From JADKBO01 sp037968395 (GTDB taxonomy: Bacteria > Bacteroidota > Bacteroidia > Chitinophagales > Saprospiraceae): DNA of 64,000 nt. Position 1 is the first letter of the stretch, and each line of letters begins with the position of its first letter. Location: contig JBBKVK010000357.1 in assembly GCA_037968395.1 (NCBI GenBank), forward strand, positions 6,981 to 70,980. The letters run 5' to 3'. The notes under the pieces are model-generated. The model worked only from the letters and a program-made list of their open reading frames with translations. It ran no database searches and was not told the DNA's origin. A program made the position numbers and the translations under genes. This document shows positions 37,584 through 44,181 of the stretch, one piece after another.

Positions 37584-37591
37584 CAAAAATA
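37584..37591 (-). promoter_or_regulatory. Bacteroidota -7 box for cysS
   Basis: TATTTTTG on the minus strand, 7 bases before the cysS ATG. If real, the transcript is almost leaderless and does not include the structured RNA upstream. Confidence 0.4.
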
Positions 37592-37673
37592 GTGTAAAGA
37601 TTTATAATGAGGGTAAACAGAAATGGTAAATTAGATAATTATTACATTTAAGTAAGAGACAAATAGTGAAAAC

Positions 37674-37710
37674 AAAAAAGACCGCTCTCACAATCCTAGA
37701 CTGTGGGCGG
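37674..37710 (-). terminator. Intrinsic terminator of the structured RNA upstream of cysS
   Basis: On the minus strand CCGC...CACA...TGTG...GCGG forms a two-part stem (37710-37682), then TCTTTTTTG gives a strong U-tract at 37681-37673. It ends about 97 bases before the cysS ATG, so it could end an independent RNA or act as an attenuator. Confidence 0.65.
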
Positions 37711-37939
37711 CCCTCGCTTGCTGATCTATTTACTTCTTCAATTTTCGTGGCGTTGTATATAATAGACGCATAAGACAATCTTTATGTTGGCTGATATTTT
37801 TGATTTAACACATTTTTAACCTTGATGGGATAATGGGGCAATAAATTTTAAGTTACTTTTATCAACCGAAGAAGTAATTCCCCTGTAGGTAGTGCCTGTA
37901 TGCCTTTGGCATAAACTTAAAATTACTCCTTAGGGTTGA
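37674..37939 (-). ncRNA. Candidate structured RNA (sRNA or attenuated leader) upstream of cysS
   Basis: About 266 bases without a protein gene, ending in an intrinsic terminator. Near the 5' end: 37934-37939 pairs with 37862-37867, and 37921-37931 pairs with 37869-37879 (11 pairs, one of them a G-U that is valid only on the minus strand). Inside is a perfect 6-pair hairpin at 37899-37913. Competing helices exist: 37914-37924 with 37844-37854 (11 perfect pairs) and 37872-37877 with 37853-37858. Mutually exclusive helices before a terminator resemble a switch, but I found no T-box, riboswitch or RNase P signature. A 6S-like RNA is another possibility. Confidence 0.5.
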
Positions 37940-38043
37940 CATTTTGTTTATATAATAAGGAAGGTCAATTCATCTCTCAATCATAAATACAATGTACTTC
38001 ATTAATATATTGCTACAAAATTCATCAAAGTGAAAAAAAATTC

Positions 38044-38051
38044 TATTTTTG
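38044..38051 (+). promoter_or_regulatory. Bacteroidota -7 box for mreB
   Basis: TATTTTTG matches TAnnTTTG, 100 bases before the mreB ATG. The nearest TTG lies 31 bases upstream, too far for a normal -33 element. Confidence 0.35.
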
Positions 38052-38151
38052 CACTTTCCCCCACTTATTTTAAATAATTTAACAACAAATAGTAGACTTT
38101 ACTTTTTTGAAAGTGGAGATAACTGTAATAATTAAATAGTACAAAGAAAAA

Positions 38152-39183
38152 ATGCGATTTTTAAATTTTTTCAAACAAGAGCTGGCGATTGATTTAGGTA
38201 CTGCAAATACCTTAATTATTCAAGATGGGGTGGTTGTAATTGATGAACCATCAATAGTAGCAATCAATAGGACCACTAACGAAGTAATAGCCGTAGGGTA
38301 TAAAGCCATGCAGATGCATGAAAAAACCCACGAAAACATCAAGACAATTAGACCACTAAAAGACGGAGTAATTGCTGACTTTCAAGCTGCTGAAGCTTTG
38401 ATTCAGGGCCTAATTGGTATGATCGGAGAAAAAAGAAGATTTTTTACCCACTTAAAAATGGTAATCTGTATACCTTCAGGTATCACCGAAGTAGAAAAAA
38501 GAGCAGTCTTTGACTCTGCGGATCACGTAGACTCTAAAGAAACATATCTTATCCATGAACCTATGGCTGCAGCCTTAGGAATTGGTCTTGATGTAGAAGA
38601 GCCAATTGGTAATATGATCGTCGATATAGGAGGTGGCACTACTGAGATAGCAGTTATTGCACTATCAGGGATAGTAACTGACCAATCTATAAGAGTTGCT
38701 GGTGATGAGTTTACCAACGACATCATTGACCACATGAAGCGTAAACACAATCTACTGATTGGTGAGCGAACAGCAGAGCAAATCAAAATTAATGTTGGGG
38801 CTGCAACTGCAGAACTTGAAAATCCACCAGAAAAATTTGCAGTCAATGGTAGAGACCTTCTTACAGGCATCCCTAAACAAGTATTTACTACACATACCGA
38901 AATAGCTGAAGCATTAGACAAATCAATTGCTAAGATTGAAGAAGCGGTACTTAAAGCATTAGAAGACACTCCTCCAGAACTCGCTTCTGACATATACAAA
39001 ACAGGTATCTATCTTACAGGTGGTGGTGCATTACTTAGAGGATTGGCTAAAAGGATTAGTAATAAGACCAAATTAATGGTCCATGTTGCTGAAGATCCAC
39101 TTAGAGCAGTCGTAAAGGGAACAGGCATGGCACTCAAAAATTCACATAGGTATTCATTCTTAATAGACCGTAGATCTTTATAG
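38152..39183 (+). CDS. mreB: Rod shape-determining actin homologue MreB
   Basis: 343-residue bacterial actin that organises the elongasome. Phosphate 1 motif DLGTANTLI, phosphate 2 DIGGGTTEIAVI, adenosine motif TGGGALLRG, with membrane-proximal N-terminal amphipathic MRFLNFFKQ. Normal length. The usual partners mreC, mreD and mrdA do not follow; instead a VanX-like dipeptidase gene starts 7 bases later. Confidence 0.97.
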   Translation: MRFLNFFKQELAIDLGTANTLIIQDGVVVIDEPSIVAINRTTNEVIAVGYKAMQMHEKTHENIKTIRPLKDGVIADFQAAEALIQGLIGMIGEKRRFFTHLKMVICIPSGITEVEKRAVFDSADHVDSKETYLIHEPMAAALGIGLDVEEPIGNMIVDIGGGTTEIAVIALSGIVTDQSIRVAGDEFTNDIIDHMKRKHNLLIGERTAEQIKINVGAATAELENPPEKFAVNGRDLLTGIPKQVFTTHTEIAEALDKSIAKIEEAVLKALEDTPPELASDIYKTGIYLTGGGALLRGLAKRISNKTKLMVHVAEDPLRAVVKGTGMALKNSHRYSFLIDRRSL

Positions 39184-39190
39184 TATTATT

Positions 39191-39907
39191 TTGATTAGGT
39201 TTTTTTTCTTGACTCTTGTATTTATTGGCTTTTGGACATCTGGATGTAAACAAGATAAAGTAAAAACAGTAATTAGTGATTCATTAGAAAAAACGTCAAT
39301 AACCGACACAATTATCTCTATTGAAATAACTGATAATTCTAATAAAGAGTCCTTTCAAAAGATTGGTTGGACAGAGTTAACGATTAAAGACAATGTATCG
39401 ATAGATATTAGATATGCTACCACTAACAACTTTACCAAAGAAGTTATTTATCCTTGTGAAGCTTGTTATATTCGGGATACATTCGCCCAAATTCTTTTAC
39501 AAATCAATAGAGAATTTATAGATAGTTTTGGCTATCGCTTAAAATTTTTCGATTGTTATAGGCCTAGTCCTGTACAGCAAAGGCTATGGGATAAATTTCC
39601 AAATCCTACATATGTGACAAATCCCCTAAAAGGATCGATGCACAATAGAGGTATGGCTGTTGATATTACGTTAACCGACAAAGATGGTGTAGAGTTAGAT
39701 ATGGGCACAACATATGACTTCTTTGGTGAACAAGCCCACTATGCCTATGAGAAATTACCAAATCCTGTAAAAGAAAACCGAATCCTATTAAGAACGATCA
39801 TGGAAAAATATGGTTGTAAAGGGATAAGGACAGAATGGTGGCATTTTAGTTTGAAAAGCCCTTCATATGATATTGCAGATTGGGAATGGGAATGTACCGA
39901 AATCTAA
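39191..39907 (+). CDS. D-Ala-D-Ala dipeptidase (VanX-like, M15D) lipoprotein
   Basis: 238-residue zinc peptidase predicted to split D-Ala-D-Ala. Lipobox WTSGC (Cys19), then VanX motifs: IRYATTNNF, CYRPSPVQQRLWD, SMHNRGMAVDITL (zinc His and Asp) and RTEWWHFS (catalytic Glu, zinc His). The start is TTG. Exported VanX-like enzymes usually serve peptidoglycan turnover or D-Ala nutrition rather than vancomycin resistance; no vanHA genes are near. Convergent with rodA at 20 bases. Confidence 0.9.
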   Translation: MIRFFFLTLVFIGFWTSGCKQDKVKTVISDSLEKTSITDTIISIEITDNSNKESFQKIGWTELTIKDNVSIDIRYATTNNFTKEVIYPCEACYIRDTFAQILLQINREFIDSFGYRLKFFDCYRPSPVQQRLWDKFPNPTYVTNPLKGSMHNRGMAVDITLTDKDGVELDMGTTYDFFGEQAHYAYEKLPNPVKENRILLRTIMEKYGCKGIRTEWWHFSLKSPSYDIADWEWECTEI

Positions 39908-39927
39908 TGTAAGGACAGAAGTCAAAA

Positions 39928-41331
39928 CTACCTCATTCTATAAGAATCCATTTTAATAGCTGCTCCTAGCATAATGGTAAAAGTCAAAAGAGAAGACCCT
40001 CCTTTACTTAAAAACGGCAGTGGAATGCCTATTACTGGCATTATACCCATAGTCATCCCTATGTTGATAAAGAAGTGGAGGAAGATAATCCCTGCAATGC
40101 AATAAAGATAATTTCTTATAAATTCTAGTCTGGCTCTCTCTGCCATGATTACCAACCTAATGACAAGAAAAGAGAATAAAACAATAACGCCAAATACTCC
40201 TAAAAACCCTTGCTCTTCACCGACGGTGCTAAATATAAAATCTGTAGATTGTTCTGGTACATATTTTAACTTGGTCATCTCTCCATTGAGAAATCCTTTG
40301 CCAGCAAAGCCACCAGATCCAATAGCCAATTTTGATTGAATGATATTATACAAAGATCCGCTTGGATCACATTTCTCTGGCTGTAGCCAAGCATTGATCC
40401 TGTCTTGTTGGTGCGGCTTTAGATAAGTATTAAAAGCGTACTGAGTGCCAAATGAAAATAACAGTGATAAGAAAATGGAAACTCCAACTAATGTGATTAA
40501 TCTAATATTTCTTTCTTTATACTGTAAAAACATTGCAACCATAGTACCTATAGCAGGAGTAACCCATGCTCCTAAAAATAATCCTTGGTTGTAAAAAATA
40601 AATGACGCCAAGAGTGAGGCTCCATAAATCGAAGTCGAACGTATATCTATTTGATAGTTGAATAATAAAAAGGCATAGGCCACATACCATACTAAAAGCA
40701 ATACCAAGTTAGTGCCAGCAATAAAAGATAATATAAAGATAAAAATAAGTACAAAAGCTAAAAAGTAAAAACTTGGTGAAAGTCCTTTCCTATAAAGTAG
40801 CAAAAAAAAGGATAAGAAAACAATGGCACTTCCAGCGTCAGGCTGCAATAATATGAGTAAAATAGGAACGAAAAATATACCCAAAGTCGTGATCATTACC
40901 CTATTGGAAGAGAAGTCATGCTTTTTAACACTCATATAACTCGATAGTGCTAATGCGGTCCCGAACTTAGCTATTTCTGAGGGCTGAAAACCAACAGATC
41001 CGAATGAAAACCAAGATTTTGCCCCTTTGATTTCTGAACCAATTATCAATACCAAGATTAATAAAATAAGACTGATCGCATAAATAGGATAGGCCAGAGT
41101 ATTCCAAAAATTCCATTCAATATTAAGCACCAATATGAAAACCACAACAGATATACCTACCCAAACCGTTTGTTTACCGATTTCAGAAGTGAAGTCAAGA
41201 AAGGTGAAGGTGTTATCTGGGTTATTAAATACAGAATATAACATTAGCCAACCAATAGTGATTAAGCTAAAAAATACAGCTATTGTTGGCCAGTCAAAGT
41301 TTTTAGCTTGTCCAGCATTCGCTTTTGTCAT
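39928..41331 (-). CDS. rodA: Peptidoglycan glycosyltransferase RodA
   Basis: SEDS-family polymerase of 467 residues with about ten or more membrane segments, longer than typical RodA (about 370). Signatures: GAKSWFSFGSVGFQPSEIAK, LLQPDAGSA, the catalytic-Asp segment EQSTDFIFSTVGEEQGFLG, and GIPLPFLSKGGSS. The extra length lies in hydrophobic residues about 190-260. It overlaps the SPOR gene by 4 bases and probably works with MreB, which is read towards it from the other side. Confidence 0.94.
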   Translation of the reverse strand: MTKANAGQAKNFDWPTIAVFFSLITIGWLMLYSVFNNPDNTFTFLDFTSEIGKQTVWVGISVVVFILVLNIEWNFWNTLAYPIYAISLILLILVLIIGSEIKGAKSWFSFGSVGFQPSEIAKFGTALALSSYMSVKKHDFSSNRVMITTLGIFFVPILLILLQPDAGSAIVFLSFFLLLYRKGLSPSFYFLAFVLIFIFILSFIAGTNLVLLLVWYVAYAFLLFNYQIDIRSTSIYGASLLASFIFYNQGLFLGAWVTPAIGTMVAMFLQYKERNIRLITLVGVSIFLSLLFSFGTQYAFNTYLKPHQQDRINAWLQPEKCDPSGSLYNIIQSKLAIGSGGFAGKGFLNGEMTKLKYVPEQSTDFIFSTVGEEQGFLGVFGVIVLFSFLVIRLVIMAERARLEFIRNYLYCIAGIIFLHFFINIGMTMGIMPVIGIPLPFLSKGGSSLLTFTIMLGAAIKMDSYRMR

Positions 41332-41720
41332 CTAACAAATTCAGTTTTTTCGATCTCATCTACAACTGGTGTAGCTAAAGGAAAATCTCTTTTTATTTGG
41401 GTTAAAAAGGCCATTAATTTGGTCTTGTTCTCATATGCTCCTACTCTTACTTGGTAATATGGGGCCATATGACTCCATGAAGTCTCCATTCCAGGATAAA
41501 GGCTTCTAAATTTACCCCTAGCTGATTCCATTGCCCTTCTGTCGTTTGTAGATATGATTTGAATCCTCCAACCCTTGATTGTAGTTGTGCTATTATTATT
41601 GTTAACATATTTAGACATCAATTGAGACACCTCATATGACTCATTAAAAGAAACAGATTGAGCTTCAATGTCAATGGTAAAGCCAAGAAATGTGATAAAA
41701 CAAGCTAAAATATATTTCAT
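41328..41720 (-). CDS. SPOR-domain protein
   Basis: 130-residue exported protein (signal peptide ends IEAQ). A SPOR-like fold spans about 46-125: GWRIQIISTNDRRAMESARG, YYQVRVGAYENKTKLMAFL. SPOR domains bind glycan strands stripped of stem peptides at division sites. Overlap with rodA by 4 bases suggests joint expression for wall growth. It has a well-spaced TTG/TACATTTG promoter. Confidence 0.85.
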   Translation of the reverse strand: MKYILACFITFLGFTIDIEAQSVSFNESYEVSQLMSKYVNNNNSTTTIKGWRIQIISTNDRRAMESARGKFRSLYPGMETSWSHMAPYYQVRVGAYENKTKLMAFLTQIKRDFPLATPVVDEIEKTEFVR

Positions 41721-41745
41721 TTTATAAATTCAATTTTCTTAAAAA

Positions 41746-41772
41746 CAAATGTACAGCTATTATATCATACAA
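41746..41772 (-). promoter_or_regulatory. Promoter for the SPOR-rodA pair
   Basis: On the minus strand TTG (41772-41770), 16 bases, then TACATTTG (41753-41746). Spacing is one base below the usual 17-23. Start ATG is 26 bases further. Confidence 0.5.
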
Positions 41773-41834
41773 GAATAATCAGGCATGTAGAAATAACTAA
41801 AATATAAAGGATAATATTTCAAATATTAGCCAAT

Positions 41835-41867
41835 TTGATGGTATAATTATAAAAATTATTAGATTTG
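41835..41867 (+). promoter_or_regulatory. Promoter of the ROK kinase gene
   Basis: TTG at 41835-41837, 22-base spacer, TAGATTTG at 41860-41867: a full match to the Bacteroidota -33/-7 promoter pattern. Initiation near 41874 gives a long leader. Confidence 0.6.
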
Positions 41868-42094
41868 TAACACATTGAAGTAATTTAAAATAAATAGTGT
41901 TAATTCTTATTCAAGCAGCTGAAAACCAGCTTTTCATTAAATTTGATTCCCTTCCCCGTAGTACAGTGGGATGAAAATAGAATTTAATATCAATCTGAAT
42001 TTCAAGTGGTACATGCCGCTTTTACAGGGGTGCACTTACATGCCATTTACACATGTGTATTTAAATGACTTCATTTGAAATTACAAAACTTAGC

Positions 42095-43000
42095 ATGCAA
42101 AACTTACATTTATTAGGATTAGATCTTGGAGGTACCAAGATAGAAGGGGCTATATTGAATGCTGATGACTTGTCAGTATTAACAAGAGAGCGGATACCAA
42201 CAGAAGGAGATAAAGGGTACCTACATGTACTTAATCAAATAAAAAAAATAATTGACTCACTTTCTGCTAGTTCGGGGTTGACATTTAAGAGTGTAGGTAT
42301 TGGTACACCCGGTACCCTAGATCCGATCCTAAACAGCATGAAAAATTGCAATTCTACCTCACTTAATGGCAAGCCAATGAAAGATGACCTTCAAAAGCTA
42401 TTAGGCATGGAGGTTAAAATGAGTAATGATGCCAATTGCTTTGCTATTGCCGAGGCTCAATTGGGCATAGTAAGAGATGAATTACCAAATGCAAAAAATG
42501 TATTTGGGGTCATAATGGGTACTGGTGTCGGTGGTGGTCTTGTAATAAATGGGCAAGTAGTGTCTGGCAGACAAGGTATTGGTGGAGAATGGGGGCACAA
42601 CCCATTAGACGAAGAAGGAAACGCATGTTACTGTGGTAAAATAGGTTGTGTTGAAACCGTAATATCTGGTCCTGCTCTTGAAAAGTATTATCAAAAAGTA
42701 TCAGGCGAAAAGAAAAACCTTAAAGATATTGTTGCTGATTACAGAAAAGGAGAATGCAAGTATGCGTACATGACTATGGAGCGTCTTTTTCATTATTTTG
42801 GAAAAGGAATTGCCGTAGTAATTAACATTTTAGATCCTGAAGCGATTGTTATTGGGGGCGGTGTTGGTAATATTGATGAACTATATACCTTAGGAGTAGA
42901 AGAAGTCAAGAAACATGTGTTTAATCATAGACTCGATACTTTATTTCTAAAACCAAAACTTGGTGATAGTGCTGGAGTCTTTGGAGCTGCTTTGTTATAA
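42095..43000 (+). CDS. ROK family sugar kinase (glucokinase-like)
   Basis: About 301-residue cytoplasmic kinase. ATP motif GLDLGGTKIEGA, GIGTPG, catalytic-base region KMSNDANCFAIAE, GTGVGGGL, and the ROK zinc motif HNPLDEEGNACYCGKIGCVE. Most likely phosphorylates glucose or another hexose, as in other stand-alone ROK kinases; glucose from the GH3 locus would be a natural substrate, though that is inferred. ATG at 42065 is an alternative start, 10 codons earlier; 42095 fits ROK starts better. Confidence 0.9.
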   Translation: MQNLHLLGLDLGGTKIEGAILNADDLSVLTRERIPTEGDKGYLHVLNQIKKIIDSLSASSGLTFKSVGIGTPGTLDPILNSMKNCNSTSLNGKPMKDDLQKLLGMEVKMSNDANCFAIAEAQLGIVRDELPNAKNVFGVIMGTGVGGGLVINGQVVSGRQGIGGEWGHNPLDEEGNACYCGKIGCVETVISGPALEKYYQKVSGEKKNLKDIVADYRKGECKYAYMTMERLFHYFGKGIAVVINILDPEAIVIGGGVGNIDELYTLGVEEVKKHVFNHRLDTLFLKPKLGDSAGVFGAALL

Positions 43001-43052
43001 AGTTAGGGAGAGCCTTTTTCTATAATTTGAATTTAAATGCTTCTTCACAAAA

Positions 43053-43997
43053 TTATAACTTATCCCAAACTGATTGGGCAATCTTATCAGTAAGGTCTTC
43101 TATAAAATAACTTCCTGCCATGACATCTTGGTGCAAATCAATATGACTTTCTAGCTGTAGAATATTTTGAATATTTAAACTTAACCTATCTTTTTTGCTA
43201 TCCGAAGACTTGCCCCAACTTTGTAATTGTACTACATTAGCACCACCAATATTGGCCGATAGAGCAGTACATGTCTGATGGATTAAGGTATTATGAAAAT
43301 CTCCTTCTATAACACTACTATCAATGTTGGCGATGACTGTAAGCTCTTGGAATGGCAGATCTAAATCTCGGTATAGATTTGCAACTAATATGCGCAATGA
43401 TCTCAATCTTGCAATCTCTAAAAAAAACTGATTGCCAAGTGATATCTTAATCGCAATCTTTGAAGGTTTTTTTACTCTTATCGATTCAAGAATTTCTAAT
43501 AAAGAATTAATCGGATTTCTATTATCACTACTAATTATTCTAGTAATATTATTGAGGTCCTTCTTTTGGTGGTTTTGATCGTGTATTAATATTTTAGAAA
43601 TTACGCTTGTATTATAATTTCTTTCAAGATAGTTTTCGAAGTTCTGAGTTGATTTTTGACCATCAAAATTTACTATTGGCAATATATAATCTAGTCTCAC
43701 TCCTTTTAACAATCCATCTAAATCAGTATCATCTGAAATATTAAACTCTATAGATTGAGCACCATTCTCAAGTGCAAATATTAATTCCTTATTAGTACAA
43801 TTTTTGTTGAATTCAACACCAATAAATCTATCTCCTATAGGTAACGAACCATTAGTAACTACAGTATTAATCTCCAACGAAAATGGATTATACTTTACTC
43901 CTGGAGTAATTTCATGATAGTATGATTCTATAGGTTGGTCTTTGATAAATTTCTTTATCTGAACCTCCCAATCGTTGTAAGTTGCTTTGTCAAACAT
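43053..43997 (-). CDS. Short methylmalonyl-CoA mutase small-subunit-like protein
   Basis: 314 residues from the chosen ATG (a longer frame reaches 44069 but covers a promoter box). Similar to the N-terminal TIM-barrel part of methylmalonyl-CoA mutase beta subunits: WEVQIKKFI, YNPFSLEINT-like opening, RILVANLY, and a C-terminal QLESHIDLHQDVMAGSYFIE, followed by LTDKIAQSVWD. The domain with the B12-binding site is missing, as in small subunits, but the protein is also much shorter than usual MutA. No mutB is nearby. It could be a partner, a remnant or a recruited scaffold. Confidence 0.72.
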   Translation of the reverse strand: MFDKATYNDWEVQIKKFIKDQPIESYYHEITPGVKYNPFSLEINTVVTNGSLPIGDRFIGVEFNKNCTNKELIFALENGAQSIEFNISDDTDLDGLLKGVRLDYILPIVNFDGQKSTQNFENYLERNYNTSVISKILIHDQNHQKKDLNNITRIISSDNRNPINSLLEILESIRVKKPSKIAIKISLGNQFFLEIARLRSLRILVANLYRDLDLPFQELTVIANIDSSVIEGDFHNTLIHQTCTALSANIGGANVVQLQSWGKSSDSKKDRLSLNIQNILQLESHIDLHQDVMAGSYFIEDLTDKIAQSVWDKL

Positions 43998-44013
43998 TGT
44001 AATTATTGTAACA

Positions 44014-44021
44014 CAAAAGTA
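44014..44021 (-). promoter_or_regulatory. Bacteroidota -7 box for the mutase-like gene
   Basis: TACTTTTG on the minus strand, 17 bases before the ATG at 43997. It lies inside the longer reading frame and so argues for the shorter start. Confidence 0.45.
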
Positions 44022-44181
44022 CCAAAAAAGATGGATAAAGTAGAATGATGTATTTAAATGTATTTGCACCTTCTATTGATGGAAGGAGTTAATTTTGTCA
44101 ACAGTAATTACACCTAAGTATTCTTAAAATTATGATTTGGCCATAAAACTTATTTATCTTGTCCTTTCTAATCGATATTTA

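Larger units (their letters stand above)
37587..38151. other. Gene-free divergent region between cysS and mreB
   Basis: 565 bases without a protein gene. It holds the structured minus-strand RNA and terminator (37674-37939), a -7 box for cysS, and a -7 box for mreB. The rest looks unstructured and AT-rich. Confidence 0.6.
41721..42094. other. Divergent promoter region and long leader of the ROK kinase gene
   Basis: No firm gene. It holds the promoters for the SPOR gene and the ROK gene. The ROK leader is about 220 bases, with a small hairpin AGCTG/CAGCT near 41918-41932, a palindrome ACACATGTGT at 42049-42058, and a possible 35-codon frame at 41971-42078 that I treat as unproven. Confidence 0.4.

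Noticed and set aside
37862..37912. 16-codon minus-strand frame with an AAGGAG upstream, in the structured RNA
   Set aside because: Reads M-P-K-A-Y-R-H-Y-L-Q-G-N-Y-F-F-G; no Cys codons as expected for cysS attenuation, and Bacteroidota rarely use such ribosome sites. The bases are better explained by pairing.
37587..37939. T-box, RNase P or tmRNA upstream of cysS
   Set aside because: The conserved T-box, RNase P and tmRNA core sequences were looked for and not found.
38523..38999. 158-codon antisense frame in mreB
   Set aside because: Shadow of a strongly conserved gene; Ser/Ile-rich translation without any family motif.
39191..39907. Vancomycin-resistance locus
   Set aside because: Only a VanX-like peptidase is present; no vanH, vanA or vanRS genes nearby, and the protein is a lipoprotein.
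44137..44181. Longer N-terminus for the MurF-Alr fusion from TTG
   Set aside because: The additional 15 residues do not match MurF starts, whereas the ATG at 44182 does.
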